Source: JBKDZR01 sp047971485 (lineage in GTDB: Bacteria; Pseudomonadota; Alphaproteobacteria; Rhodobacterales; Rhodobacteraceae). Taken from it: a stretch of DNA of 64,000 nt. The notes under the pieces were generated by a model, which searched no databases, had not been told where the DNA came from, and was given only the letters and a program-made list of their open reading frames with translations. Shown here piece after piece: positions 1 through 8,726 of this stretch (position 1 is the stretch's first letter; every line of letters starts with the position of its first letter). A program made the position numbers and the translations under genes. Location: assembly GCA_047971485.1 (NCBI GenBank), contig JBKDZR010000041.1:1-64000 (forward strand). Direction: 5' to 3'.

Positions 1-2
1 TC

Positions 3-120
3 ATGGCAGCCGTGGTAGCAAAACCTCAGAGCGTCGCGTAACGGTGGCCGAGCGCCAGACCGGTGGGCCGCCCCAGTGATGGCGCGGCGCCCGTTCCGGG
101 CTTGTCCCGCGCCGAGGGGA
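3..120 (+). repeat. Dispersed intergenic repeat, copy A
   Basis: This stretch of about 120 bp at the left edge matches 56921-57040 almost base for base in its second half and clearly in its first 30 bases. It also matches the reverse complement of 42801-42908 more loosely. The best conserved part is the GC-rich core at about 77-113, which includes GGCGCGGCGCCCGTTCCGGG. No protein in it resembles anything known to me. The rest of the stretch to 184 holds no recognisable feature. Confidence 0.75.
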
Positions 121-184
121 TGAACGACCGCTTCGTCCGCCAAGCGGACCATCGCAGACTGCCGCCGCCTCATAGCCACGGGTC

Positions 185-1150
185 TTACCCCCACAACCCC
201 GGCTCCGACGGATGCACCCCGGCCTCATCATAGTGCAGCGGCACCGTACGATCCTCGGCCAGCAGCAACGGCCCGTCCAGATCCGTCACTTCCGCCCCCT
301 GTGCCACCAGCACCGCCGGCGCCATGGCCAGCGAGGATCCGACCATGCAGCCGACCATCACCCCGAACCCCGCCGCCCGTGCCGCATCGCGCAGGGCCAG
401 GGCCTCGGTCAGCCCACCGGTCTTGTCCAGCTTGATGTTCACCATGTCATACTTGCCCGCCAGCCCTGCCAGGCTGGCCCGGTCATGACAGCTTTCATCC
501 GCGCACACCGGCACCGGCCGCGCCAGGCCCGCCAACGCGTCATCATCCCCCGCCGGCAGCGGCTGTTCGACAAGCGCCACCCCCAACCGAACCAGATGCG
601 GCGCCAGATCGGCATAGATCGCCGCATCCCAGCCTTCGTTGGCATCGACGATGATCTTCGATCGTGGGGCACCGGCCCGGACCGCCTCAAGCCGGGGCAT
701 GTCATCAGGGGTACCCAGCTTGATCTTCAGAAGCGGCCGATGGCGATGACGCTCGGCGGCGCGGCGCATCTCGGCCGGCGTATCAAGTGACAGGGTAAAG
801 GCGGTGATCTGCGATACCGGCGCCGGCAGCCCCGCCAGTTCCCACACCCGACAGCCCGCCCGACGCGCATCGAGATCCCACAGGGCACAATCGACGGCAT
901 TGCGCGCGGCACCGGGGGGCAGTGCCTCTTGCAACGCGGCGCGGCCGATCCCGGCCGGCAGGGATTTGATCTGCGCCTTTACCGTGCCCCGGCGCTCACC
1001 ATAGCGCGCATAGGGCACACATTCGCCATAACCCCGCAGCGTCCCCTCTTCGGCCCGAACCATCACGACCTCGGCGGTGGTCTTGCTCCCACGCGAGATT
1101 GTAAAAGCGTCAACCAGATGAAAATTGTCATAGGTCACATGCAGATGCAT
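185..1150 (-). CDS. Dipeptide epimerase / N-acyl amino acid racemase, enolase superfamily
   Basis: A 321-residue member of the muconate-lactonizing subgroup of the enolase superfamily. Visible signatures are the K-x-K base motif (LLKIKLG), the metal ligands in DANEGW, VEQPLP and CADES, and the opposite catalytic lysine in NIKLDKTGG. Such enzymes abstract the alpha proton of an acyl amino acid or dipeptide and invert it. The closest families I recognise are L-Ala-D/L-Glu epimerase (YcjG/YkfB) and the Rhodobacterales DgcA-type N-acetyl-D-glutamate racemase. The DgcN partner that would settle this could lie left of the window. It is transcribed away from mcl1 and shares the 180-bp intergenic region with it. 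Family is secure, substrate is not. Confidence 0.85.
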   Translation of the reverse strand: MHLHVTYDNFHLVDAFTISRGSKTTAEVVMVRAEEGTLRGYGECVPYARYGERRGTVKAQIKSLPAGIGRAALQEALPPGAARNAVDCALWDLDARRAGCRVWELAGLPAPVSQITAFTLSLDTPAEMRRAAERHRHRPLLKIKLGTPDDMPRLEAVRAGAPRSKIIVDANEGWDAAIYADLAPHLVRLGVALVEQPLPAGDDDALAGLARPVPVCADESCHDRASLAGLAGKYDMVNIKLDKTGGLTEALALRDAARAAGFGVMVGCMVGSSLAMAPAVLVAQGAEVTDLDGPLLLAEDRTVPLHYDEAGVHPSEPGLWG

Positions 1151-1266
1151 CGTTTGGCTCCGGCATCAAAGATCAGGGGGCGAGGGTCGCAGCTTTGGCG
1201 CCCCCTGCACAGCCCCAACTGCTGCACCCGCAATGCTGCACCACAACAAATCGGTGCTTGCACTGC

Positions 1267-1306
1267 TGCGCGCAACAATATAATTCAAAAGCAATATATT
1301 GCGCAA
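1267..1306. promoter_or_regulatory. AT-rich palindromic region between the epimerase gene and mcl1
   Basis: An AT-rich island in GC-rich DNA carries the perfect palindrome GCAATATATTGC (1291-1302), overlapped by TTGCGCAA (1299-1306). A related TGCGCGCAA lies at 1267-1275. It sits 20-60 bp upstream of the mcl1 start, so a regulator site is likely. The regulator is unknown; a short-chain acyl-CoA regulator of the PccR type is one guess, but its motif does not match exactly. Confidence 0.4.
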
Positions 1307-1328
1307 CTTTAAACCCAGGTCTCCCACG

Positions 1329-2285
1329 ATGAGCTTTCGTATTCAGCCACAGCCCGTGGCACGCCCCAATCGTTGCCAACTGTTTGGCCCCGGTTCCCGC
1401 CCCGCGATCTTCGAAAAGATGGCCGCCAGCGCCGCCGATGTGATCAACCTTGATCTTGAGGATGCGGTGGCCCCCTCCGACAAGGATATGGCCCGCGACA
1501 ATATCGTCCAGGCGATTTCCGGCGTCGATTGGGGCAACAAGACGCTGAGCGTGCGGATCAACGGGCTGGACACACCCTGGTGGTACCGCGACGTGATCGA
1601 CCTGATCGAAAAGGGCGGCGACCGGCTGGACCTGATCATGATCCCCAAGGTTGGCTGTGCCGCCGATATCTATGCCGTCGATGCGCTGATCACCGCCGCC
1701 GAGGCCGCCGCGGGCCGCAAGCGCCGCATCGGGCTGGAGGTGATCATCGAAAGCGCCGCCGGCATCACCCATGTCGAAGAGATCGCCGCCGCCTCGCCTC
1801 GCCTGCAAGCCATGAGCCTGGGCGCCGCCGATTTCGCCGCCTCCATGGGCATGCAGACCACCGGGATTGGGGGCACGCAGGAGAACTACTACATGCTGCA
1901 GGATGGTGCGCGCCACTGGTCGGATCCCTGGCACTGGGCCCAGGCCGCCATTGTCGGCGCCTGCCGCACCCATGGGATCCTGCCAGTCGATGGCCCCTTC
2001 GGTGATTTCAGCGATGATGAAGGCTTTCGCGCCCAGGCCCGCCGTTCGGCCACGCTGGGCATGGTCGGCAAATGGGCGATCCATCCGAAACAGATCGCCC
2101 TGGCCAACGAGGTCTTCACCCCCTCGGAACAGGCCGTGCAGGAGGCCCGGGAAATCCTGACCGCCATGGAAGAGGCCAAGGCCAAGGGCGAAGGCGCCAC
2201 CGTCTACAAGGGCCGGTTGGTGGATATCGCCTCGATCCGGCAGGCCGAGGTGATCGTCAAGCAGGCCGAACTGTTCAGCGCCTGA
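1329..2285 (+). CDS. mcl1: L-malyl-CoA/beta-methylmalyl-CoA lyase
   Basis: A 318-residue HpcH/HpaI-fold CoA lyase that reversibly cleaves L-malyl-CoA to acetyl-CoA and glyoxylate, and beta-methylmalyl-CoA to propionyl-CoA and glyoxylate, in the ethylmalonyl-CoA pathway. The N-terminus MSFRIQP, the segments RPNRCQLFGPGSRPAIFEKM and SLGAADFAASMGMQTTGIGG, and the metal-ligand motif NLDLEDAV closely match Rhodobacter Mcl1 as I remember it, including its length. I chose the ATG at 1329 over the in-frame ATG at 1299 because it reproduces the known N-terminus. It implies glyoxylate-bypass-independent acetyl-CoA assimilation, the likely fate of acetyl-CoA from the aromatic pathways encoded here. accA follows on the same strand after 104 bp. 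Confidence 0.95.
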   Translation: MSFRIQPQPVARPNRCQLFGPGSRPAIFEKMAASAADVINLDLEDAVAPSDKDMARDNIVQAISGVDWGNKTLSVRINGLDTPWWYRDVIDLIEKGGDRLDLIMIPKVGCAADIYAVDALITAAEAAAGRKRRIGLEVIIESAAGITHVEEIAAASPRLQAMSLGAADFAASMGMQTTGIGGTQENYYMLQDGARHWSDPWHWAQAAIVGACRTHGILPVDGPFGDFSDDEGFRAQARRSATLGMVGKWAIHPKQIALANEVFTPSEQAVQEAREILTAMEEAKAKGEGATVYKGRLVDIASIRQAEVIVKQAELFSA

Positions 2286-2389
2286 CCCTTCAGACCAGAT
2301 TGGTGCCGCCCAGCGGCACCAATCCCGTGCACAAAACTTGCAACCCGGCCCATCCCGTCGCATATCGGGGCAAAACACGGGCGGGACCG

Positions 2390-3352
2390 ATGCAAAGCTA
2401 TCTGGATTTCGAAAAGCCACTTGCCGAGATTGAGGGCAAGGCCGAAGAATTGCGGGCCCTGGCGCGCACCAATGACGAGATGGATGTCGGCAAGGAGGCA
2501 GCGGCGCTGGACAAGAAGGCCGCCGATCTGCTGAAAAAGCTGTACAGTGATCTGTCACCCTGGCGCAAATGCCAGGTGGCCCGCCACCCCAACCGCCCCC
2601 ATTGCCAGGATTACATCGACGCGCTGTTTTCCGAATACACCCCCCTGGCTGGGGATCGGAACTTTGGCGACGATCACGCCATCATGGGCGGCCTGGCCCG
2701 GCTGAACGACCGCCCCGTGGTGGTGATCGGCCATGAAAAGGGCCATGACACCGTCACCCGGCTGGATCGCAATTTCGGCATGGCCCGCCCCGAGGGCTAC
2801 CGCAAGGCGATCCGCCTGATGGATCTGGCCGACCGGTTCACCCTGCCTGTGGTGACGCTGGTGGACACCCCCGGCGCCTATCCCGGCAAGGGCGCCGAGG
2901 AACGCGGCCAGGCCGAGGCGATCGCGCGCTCCACCGAGAAATGCCTGCAGATCGGCGTGCCGCTGATCTCGGTGATCATCGGCGAGGGCGGATCCGGCGG
3001 GGCGGTCGCGCTGGCCACGGCCAACAAGGTGGCGATGCTCGAACACTCGGTCTATTCGGTGATCTCGCCCGAGGGCTGCGCCTCGATCCTGTGGAAGGAT
3101 GCCGAGAAAATGCGCGAAGCGGCCGAAGCCCTGCGCCTGACCGCGCAGGATTTGCACCAATTGGGGGTGATCGACCGGATCATCGCCGAACCCCAGGGCG
3201 GCGCCCAACGGGAACGGGCGACCACGATCGAGACGGTCGGCAAGGCGATCCACGAGATGCTGAACGAGATGCGAGGCATGGACCGCGCAGCCCTGATCAA
3301 GGCCCGGCGCCAGAAGTTCCTGGATATGGGAAAGAAGGGGCTAGCGGGCTGA
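2390..3352 (+). CDS. accA: Acetyl-CoA carboxylase carboxyltransferase subunit alpha
   Basis: The 320-residue alpha subunit of the acetyl-CoA carboxylase carboxyltransferase, which moves CO2 from carboxybiotin to acetyl-CoA to form malonyl-CoA for fatty acid synthesis. It begins MQSYLDFEKPLAEIEGK, as in other alphaproteobacterial AccA, and has the expected length. The oxyanion and CoA-site segments are visible (VDTPGAYPGKGAEERGQ, IGEGGSGGAVAL, SVISPEGCASILWKD). The start at 2390 gives the canonical N-terminus; the reading frame is open further upstream but without family similarity. This is a housekeeping gene between accessory cassettes, followed by a strong hairpin. Confidence 0.96.
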   Translation: MQSYLDFEKPLAEIEGKAEELRALARTNDEMDVGKEAAALDKKAADLLKKLYSDLSPWRKCQVARHPNRPHCQDYIDALFSEYTPLAGDRNFGDDHAIMGGLARLNDRPVVVIGHEKGHDTVTRLDRNFGMARPEGYRKAIRLMDLADRFTLPVVTLVDTPGAYPGKGAEERGQAEAIARSTEKCLQIGVPLISVIIGEGGSGGAVALATANKVAMLEHSVYSVISPEGCASILWKDAEKMREAAEALRLTAQDLHQLGVIDRIIAEPQGGAQRERATTIETVGKAIHEMLNEMRGMDRAALIKARRQKFLDMGKKGLAG

Positions 3353-3390
3353 TCATCGGCCCTCTCAGGGCACCCCGTCAACGGATCAGA

Positions 3391-3424
3391 CCCCCGCTGC
3401 CAATCCCCTGTCTGGCAGCGGGGG
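3391..3424. terminator. Hairpin between convergent accA and aroQ
   Basis: A perfect 12-bp stem CCCCCGCTGCCA / TGGCAGCGGGGG with a 10-nt loop lies between the two convergent genes. It has no clear T-run on either side, so it is probably a bidirectional transcript end or 3' stabiliser rather than a textbook intrinsic terminator. Confidence 0.6.
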
Positions 3425-3491
3425 CTGGGCAGGGGCCGCCCCAGCCGGTCCCCGCCTGTCTTCCAAGGCCAGCAGCCGTGCCCCCGGCAAA

Positions 3492-3932
3492 TCAGCCCCG
3501 GCGCGCGATCATCCCCAGCAGCGCCTGAACCGCCAGCGGATAGCCCTGGGCCCCCAGCCCCGCCAACACCGCCGTTGCCACACCCGAGACCAGCGAGTTG
3601 TGATACATCGGCTCGCGCCGGTGGATATTGGTGATGTGGAACTCGATCAGCGGCGCCGGAAACATCTTCAGCGCATCCATGATCGCCATGGAGGTGAAGG
3701 TGAAGGCTGCCGGGTTGATGATCAGCCCTGCGGCGTCATCGCTGGCCTCATGGATCCAGCCGATCAGTTCGCTTTCCGAGTTGCTTTGCCGGAAAATCAC
3801 CGGCGTGTCCCCGGCTGCGGCGCGGCAACTGGCCTCAACCTCGGCCAGGGTGGTGGTCCCGTAGATCTCGGGCTCACGCAGGCCCAACCGGTTCAGGTTG
3901 GGCCCGTTCAGGATGTATATCGGTTGCGTCAT
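3492..3932 (-). CDS. aroQ: Type II 3-dehydroquinate dehydratase
   Basis: A 146-residue type II dehydroquinase that interconverts 3-dehydroquinate and 3-dehydroshikimate. The family landmarks are present: ILNGPNLNRLG with the active-site loop and its tyrosine (EPEIYG), NPAAFTFTS, and EFHITNIHRRE with the catalytic histidine. It is the last gene of a six-gene operon, 3 bp after the TRAP large permease. A neighbouring shikimate dehydrogenase-like gene and a dehydroshikimate dehydratase indicate a catabolic role in quinate use rather than, or besides, biosynthesis. Confidence 0.93.
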   Translation of the reverse strand: MTQPIYILNGPNLNRLGLREPEIYGTTTLAEVEASCRAAAGDTPVIFRQSNSESELIGWIHEASDDAAGLIINPAAFTFTSMAIMDALKMFPAPLIEFHITNIHRREPMYHNSLVSGVATAVLAGLGAQGYPLAVQALLGMIARRG

Positions 3933-3935
3933 GTC

Positions 3936-5234
3936 CTATCCGGCATATCCAAAGAGACGTGGCAGCCACAGTGTGACACTGGGCACCAGGGTGAACAAGA
4001 TCAGGGCCGCCAGCATCGCGAAGAGGAACGGCAGGATTTCCGTCACGATCTTCTTCAACGGCGCCCCCGAGATCGTCGTCATGACGAACAGCAACAACCC
4101 ATAAGGCGGTGTGATCAGCCCCAGCATGATGTTGACCACACAGACAATGCCGAAATGCACCAGATCAATCCCCAGCGCATTGGCCGTGGGAATGAAGACC
4201 GGCACGATCACCAGCAGGATCGTCGTGCCCTCCAGCAGACAGCCCAGGGCCAGCAGGATCACGTTGACCATCAGCAGGAAGGCCAGGGGGCTCAGATCAA
4301 AGCCAGCCAACCAAGTGCTCAGCGCGGTGGGGATGTTTTCCACCGTGACCACATAGTTGTAGACCAGCGCCCCGGCGATCAGCATGCCGATCGAGGCCGT
4401 GGTCCGCGCGCTGGACAGCAGCGAGGCATAAAGCGCCTTGGCCGTCACACTGCGATAGAGCAACGCCGAAACCAGCAGCGCATAGAGCGCGGCAACGGCA
4501 GCGGCCTCGGTCGGGGTGGTAGCCCCGCCATAGATCCCGCCCAGCAGAACAACCGGCATCATCAGCGCCGGAATGGCTCGCAACGTCACGCCCGGCAGTT
4601 CCCGCACCGGCACCGGCGGTTCCACCGGGAAGTTGCGGCGCTTGGCCGAGGTCACCACGATGCCGGCCTGGAACAGGCCCATGATGATCCCGGGCACGAC
4701 ACCGGCCAGGAACAGATAGCCGATTGAGGCATCCGACACGAGCGCATAGATCACCACCGGGATCGAGGGCGGAATGATCGGCCCGATCACCGCCGAGGCC
4801 GCTGTCAGCGCGGCGGCGAACTGGGGTGGATACTTGCCCCCCTCGGTCATCATCTTCTGCATCATCTTGCCGGTGCCGGCAGCATCGGCGATGGCCGACC
4901 CGGACATGCCCGCGAAGATCACGCTCTGCACCACGTTGACCAGCGCCAGACCACCGGGAAAGCGGCCGACAAAGGCGTTACAGAAGGCCAGCAAACGCAG
5001 GGTCATGGACCCGCTGTTCATCAGTTCCGCCGCCAGAATGAACAGCGGCACAGCCAGCAGGATATAGCTGGTGAACAGCCCGTTCAGCATCTGCTCGGCC
5101 GCCGTGCCCATATCGAGATCGGCCAGCCACAGATACAGGATCGACGATGCGATCATCGCATGCCCGATGGGCAGGCCCAGCAGCGCCAGGGCGACGATGG
5201 ACAGCACGCTTATGGTAAAGGGATCGACGATCAT
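3936..5234 (-). CDS. TRAP transporter large permease (DctM type), putative quinate/shikimate
   Basis: A 432-residue, very hydrophobic protein with the DctM pattern of 11-12 membrane helices, including GRFPGGLALVNVVQS, FAGMSGSAIADAAGTG, GPIIPPSIPVVIYA and the C-terminal LITPPYGLLLFV. It forms the Na+-dependent transport channel of a tripartite TRAP importer with the small permease (4-bp overlap upstream) and the periplasmic binding protein. Being embedded between quinate/shikimate catabolic genes, it probably imports quinate, shikimate or a relative. That substrate is inferred from context only. Confidence 0.92.
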   Translation of the reverse strand: MIVDPFTISVLSIVALALLGLPIGHAMIASSILYLWLADLDMGTAAEQMLNGLFTSYILLAVPLFILAAELMNSGSMTLRLLAFCNAFVGRFPGGLALVNVVQSVIFAGMSGSAIADAAGTGKMMQKMMTEGGKYPPQFAAALTAASAVIGPIIPPSIPVVIYALVSDASIGYLFLAGVVPGIIMGLFQAGIVVTSAKRRNFPVEPPVPVRELPGVTLRAIPALMMPVVLLGGIYGGATTPTEAAAVAALYALLVSALLYRSVTAKALYASLLSSARTTASIGMLIAGALVYNYVVTVENIPTALSTWLAGFDLSPLAFLLMVNVILLALGCLLEGTTILLVIVPVFIPTANALGIDLVHFGIVCVVNIMLGLITPPYGLLLFVMTTISGAPLKKIVTEILPFLFAMLAALILFTLVPSVTLWLPRLFGYAG

Positions 5235-5740
5235 TGCCCGCCCTCCCCACGCTGAACATCCTCACCCTTGTCGCGCAAGGCCTGAACCAGGATCCAGACA
5301 TAGCGGATGATCACCGCCCCGGCGAAAAGGATGTAAACCGAGTAAAGCCGGTCAAACCGGATATCCAGATACGACGTCTCCTGGATCTTCATGAAGGTCA
5401 CGTAGTCCCAGATCGCCGGGAAGGAAAAACCGTAAAGAGCCAGCAACGCGACCGAGGACAGGATCACCATCACACGGCGGGTCTTGCGCCCGACGCTGCC
5501 ATAGATCACGTCAAAGCGGATTTCCTCGGATTCCTTCACCACAAAGGCGGCGCCCCACAGGACCAGCCACAGCCACATCACGATGGTCAGCTCCGAGGCC
5601 GCCCCTGTCGGCAGGTTGAACACATAGCGAAACGCCACCTGGGCGATAAAGGCCACGAACATCACCGCCAACATCAGCGCGGCGATATTTTCGGCGCGGG
5701 CACGCAGCCAGACGCCGATATCTTGTAATCGGGTTGTCAT
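5231..5740 (-). CDS. TRAP transporter small permease (DctQ type)
   Basis: A 169-residue DctQ-type subunit with about four membrane helices. The signature runs from FRYVFNLPTGAASELTIVMW through the helix containing LVLWGAAFVVKESEEIRFDV. DctQ proteins bridge the large permease and the binding protein. Its stop overlaps the start of the large permease by 4 bp (ATGA), typical of translational coupling. A GC-rich hairpin separates it from the upstream binding-protein gene. Confidence 0.9.
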   Translation of the reverse strand: MTTRLQDIGVWLRARAENIAALMLAVMFVAFIAQVAFRYVFNLPTGAASELTIVMWLWLVLWGAAFVVKESEEIRFDVIYGSVGRKTRRVMVILSSVALLALYGFSFPAIWDYVTFMKIQETSYLDIRFDRLYSVYILFAGAVIIRYVWILVQALRDKGEDVQRGEGGQ

Positions 5741-5760
5741 GAAATCAGCCTTTCAATGGC

Positions 5761-5799
5761 CCCGCACGGCCCCGGGATCAGGCCCGAAAGCCGTGCGGG
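5761..5799 (-). other. Intercistronic hairpin between TRAP binding-protein and small-permease genes
   Basis: Perfect 10-bp stem CCCGCACGGC / GCCGTGCGGG with a 19-nt loop, between the two cistrons. Equivalent hairpins occur at the same place in the other two DctPQM operons of this window. It probably stabilises the upstream binding-protein mRNA or attenuates permease expression. Confidence 0.6.
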
Positions 5800-5808
5800 A
5801 AACCCCGG

Positions 5809-6798
5809 TCAAAGCGCGTTGATCTTGTCCAGCATGCCCTCGGGCCAATCCTTGGACAGGTCCGAGTCCAGATACATTTTCTGGGCATGGGCGCGGAAGG
5901 TCTCAACATCCGGAGTATAGACGTTCAGCCCCTGTGCCGCGAAGAAATCGGCCAGCTCGGCCTCACGGGCCAGATGCTGTTCCGCCGACCAGGCGATGGC
6001 CTCATCTGCGGCGGCCTGCAGCGCAGCCTGCTGATCGGCATCCATCTTGTCCCAGGCTTTCTTGGAAATCGTCAGCAGGTCATAGCCTACCAGATGCGAG
6101 GTCAGGACGATCTGCTTCATCACCTCGTAGAACTTCATGTTCTCGACATTGGGCAGCGGGTTGTCCTGGCCGTCAATGGATCCGGTTTGCAGCCCGGTAT
6201 AGACCTCGGCATAGGCCATGGGCGTCGGGTTCGCCCCCAGGGCCTTGCCCAGGAATTGCCAGGAATCGCCGCCCGGCATGCGCAGCTTGATGCCGGCCAT
6301 GTCGGCGGGCGTGTCGATCTGCTTGTCGATGCGCAGGCCAACCTGGCGGGTGCCGAAATAGGTCGGCCCCAGGATCATGATGCCCAGCTTGTCCTCGACC
6401 AGGGCCTTCATCTCGGCGCCGGCCTCACTGTTGAAAAACGTCTGCAGATGCGCGACATCGCGGAACAGGTAGGCCGAGGTCAGGATCGAAAAGGCCGGGA
6501 TCTGGTTGGCGACATCCTGGGGCGCGATATTGCCCATCTCCAGGTTGCCGCGCTGCAGGGCGACGATCTCGGTGCCCTGTTTGAACAGGTTGCCGCCGTA
6601 ATACAGTTCCATCTTGGCGGTATCGCCAAGCGCCTGCTGGATCTTCCGCATCATCTCGGCGCGGATATCCTGTTCCGCAAACACGGCCGAAAAGCGCAGT
6701 TTGGGCGCCTTTTGCGCCATGGCCGGCAAGCTGCCAGCAAGGGTCAGAGCGCTGGCCGCCACAAGGCCAAGCGTGGTTCTGCGGGTCATCTTCAACAT
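5809..6798 (-). CDS. TRAP transporter substrate-binding protein (DctP type)
   Basis: A 329-residue periplasmic binding protein. The N-terminus MLKMTRRTTLGLVAASALTL ending near PAMAQ is a clear signal peptide with twin arginines. The mature part has the DctP fold signatures: LEMGNIAPQDVANQIPAFSI, the conserved arginine region DMAGIKLRMPGGDSW, and TGLQTGSIDGQDNPLPN. It would capture a carboxylate and deliver it to the permeases downstream. It follows the quiC-like gene after 35 bp, so it belongs to the catabolic operon; quinate, shikimate or dehydroshikimate are likely ligands by inference. Confidence 0.9.
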   Translation of the reverse strand: MLKMTRRTTLGLVAASALTLAGSLPAMAQKAPKLRFSAVFAEQDIRAEMMRKIQQALGDTAKMELYYGGNLFKQGTEIVALQRGNLEMGNIAPQDVANQIPAFSILTSAYLFRDVAHLQTFFNSEAGAEMKALVEDKLGIMILGPTYFGTRQVGLRIDKQIDTPADMAGIKLRMPGGDSWQFLGKALGANPTPMAYAEVYTGLQTGSIDGQDNPLPNVENMKFYEVMKQIVLTSHLVGYDLLTISKKAWDKMDADQQAALQAAADEAIAWSAEQHLAREAELADFFAAQGLNVYTPDVETFRAHAQKMYLDSDLSKDWPEGMLDKINAL

Positions 6799-6833
6799 GG
6801 TTTTCCTCCCAGTCGTTTTCTAAAGCAGAGTGG

Positions 6834-8726
6834 TCATTTCCGCGGCACCGATCCCGGCGGCATCAGCCGGGCCAGGGCCGCAACACGATAAGGCGCATTG
6901 GGCGCGCCATAGCCGCGATAGCCATCCCGGCGCTGAACGATCTCGAAAAAGATCCCATCGCCGAACGGCCGTGAATAGAGTTGCAGGAAACTGCCGCGAT
7001 CGTCCTGATCATACAGCAGGTTCGCCGCCTGCAACCGGGCGACGAAATCGTCCTCCAGATCGAAACGCGCGCCCAGATCATCATAGTAATTTCCCGGGAT
7101 CGGCAGCGCGGCGAACCCATTTGCCGCCAGGGCATCGGCGGCGGCAAAGATATCATCGGTGGCCAGCGCCACATGCTGGACCGAGGATCCGAAACTGTCG
7201 GCGATGAAACGGCCAGCAAAGGTGCGGTGGGTTTCAGCGCCGTTCAGGGTGATGCGAAACGCGCCATCAGGGCTTTCCACCGCCTGAGAGCGCACCAGCC
7301 CACCGGGATCCACCACATCCACCGTCTGCTGCTTGGCCACATCAAAGAGCGAGACATAGAACAGCGACCAGGTGAGCATTTCCTCATAGTTCATCGTCTG
7401 GGCAACGTGATCGACCCGGGTCAGCCCGGCGGGACGGGCCGGGGTGTCATCGGCCACGGGGCGGAACTCGGTCTGCCAGACCTCGGCCAGGCCGCTGGTC
7501 TCGTCGATGAAATGCACGATGCCGCCGCCGACACCGCGAATGGCCGGGATCTCCATCTCGCCGGGGCCAACCGGCTGATCGAAGGGGGCCGCGCCAAGCG
7601 CACGGGCCCGGGCAGCCGTGGCCCGGCCATCGGGCACCTTCAAGCCGATATCGCAGATGTTCAGCCCATGGGCGATGTGGGAACTGTGGGCGAACCCCTC
7701 GGGGTCCGTATTCACCACGATGCGGATCTCGCCCTGCTGCCACAGATCCACCGCCTTGGCGATGTGCCGCCCGACGCGCCGGAAGCCCAGGCTGGCCAGC
7801 AATCCCGCCAGCATCGTTGCCTCGGCCTCATCAGCGGCGAATTCGACAAAGGCGACGCCCTCGGCATGGGCCCGGGGCGGCATCTGGGGGGCGCTCAGGG
7901 CGATGCCCGGTTCGGCCCGCGCCACGCTGTCCATGAGGTAAAGAAGCGAACGGTGCCCATCCACGGCGATCGTCCGCGGACTGCCGCCCCGGAACTGATC
8001 GTTGAACACCTCAAGGCTGAGCGGTCCGTCATAGCCCGTCGCCGCCACCGCGCGCATGAAACCGGTGACATCCAGATCACCCTCGCCCGGCATGTTGCGG
8101 AAATGGCGCGACCAATACAGCAGATCCATCTCGATCTGCGGCGCATCGGCCAGCTGCACGAAAAAGATCCGATCACCGGGAATGGCGCGGATCGTGGCCG
8201 GATCAATGCGGCGGGCCAGGGTGTGAAAACTGTCCAGGATCAGGCCGACATTGGGGTGATCGGCGCGGCGGACCACCTCCCAGGCATCGCGGTGGTCATG
8301 GACATGGCGCCCCCAGGCCAGGGCCTCAAAGCCCACCCGCAAGCCCCGCGCAGCAGCCCGTTCCCCCAGCTCAGTGAAATCAGCGGCCATGCGGGAAATA
8401 CCGCCCAGCCCTTCGGGGTGAACCGAGGAACAGACCAGCATCAGATCGGTGCCCAGATCCTGCATCAGATCGAACTTGCGCTCGGCCCGATCAAAGGCCT
8501 TGGCGCGCAAGGGATCGGGCAGGCCCTCGAAATCGCGGAAGGGCTGAAACAGCATGATCTCCAGCCCGTGATCGCGCACCATCCGGCCCACATCCCGCGG
8601 ACCGCCGTCAAAGGCGATGAAATCCTGCTCGAAGATCTCGACCCCGTCGAAACCGGCCGCCGCGATGGCCGCCAGCTTTTCGCGCAGGTCACCAGCAAGA
8701 CAAACCGTGGCAATAGCGGTCTTCAT
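6834..8726 (-). CDS. quiC: 3-dehydroshikimate dehydratase, QuiC1-like fusion
   Basis: A 630-residue two-domain protein. Residues 1 to about 280 are a sugar-phosphate isomerase/epimerase-type TIM barrel (GFDGVEIFEQDFIAFDG, GFEALAWGRHVHDH, GLILDSFHTLARR, FVQLADAP). The remainder is a vicinal-oxygen-chelate half resembling 4-hydroxyphenylpyruvate dioxygenase (LTRVDHVAQTM, SVQHVALATDDIF, IFFEIVQRRDGYRGYG). This fusion and length match Pseudomonas QuiC1, which converts 3-dehydroshikimate to protocatechuate; the role of the HPPD-like half in that family is unclear. I chose the ATG at 8726, inside an ATGA overlap with the upstream aroE-like gene. It is the committed catabolic step of the operon. Confidence 0.88.
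   Translation of the reverse strand: MKTAIATVCLAGDLREKLAAIAAAGFDGVEIFEQDFIAFDGGPRDVGRMVRDHGLEIMLFQPFRDFEGLPDPLRAKAFDRAERKFDLMQDLGTDLMLVCSSVHPEGLGGISRMAADFTELGERAAARGLRVGFEALAWGRHVHDHRDAWEVVRRADHPNVGLILDSFHTLARRIDPATIRAIPGDRIFFVQLADAPQIEMDLLYWSRHFRNMPGEGDLDVTGFMRAVAATGYDGPLSLEVFNDQFRGGSPRTIAVDGHRSLLYLMDSVARAEPGIALSAPQMPPRAHAEGVAFVEFAADEAEATMLAGLLASLGFRRVGRHIAKAVDLWQQGEIRIVVNTDPEGFAHSSHIAHGLNICDIGLKVPDGRATAARARALGAAPFDQPVGPGEMEIPAIRGVGGGIVHFIDETSGLAEVWQTEFRPVADDTPARPAGLTRVDHVAQTMNYEEMLTWSLFYVSLFDVAKQQTVDVVDPGGLVRSQAVESPDGAFRITLNGAETHRTFAGRFIADSFGSSVQHVALATDDIFAAADALAANGFAALPIPGNYYDDLGARFDLEDDFVARLQAANLLYDQDDRGSFLQLYSRPFGDGIFFEIVQRRDGYRGYGAPNAPYRVAALARLMPPGSVPRK

Noticed and set aside
1..231. 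Short rightward frame at the window start
   Set aside because: It lies within repeat copy A and runs into the 3' end of the epimerase gene; no ribosome site or protein similarity.
1173..2558. Long antisense frame opposite mcl1 and the start of accA
   Set aside because: It shadows clear mcl1 and accA genes; its translation has the Gly/His/Gln-rich composition typical of antisense frames in high-GC DNA and no family motif.
6834..7400. QuiC C-terminal half taken as a second hppD gene
   Set aside because: It is continuous with the dehydratase domain in one frame and the length matches QuiC1, so it is a fusion domain, not a separate HppD.
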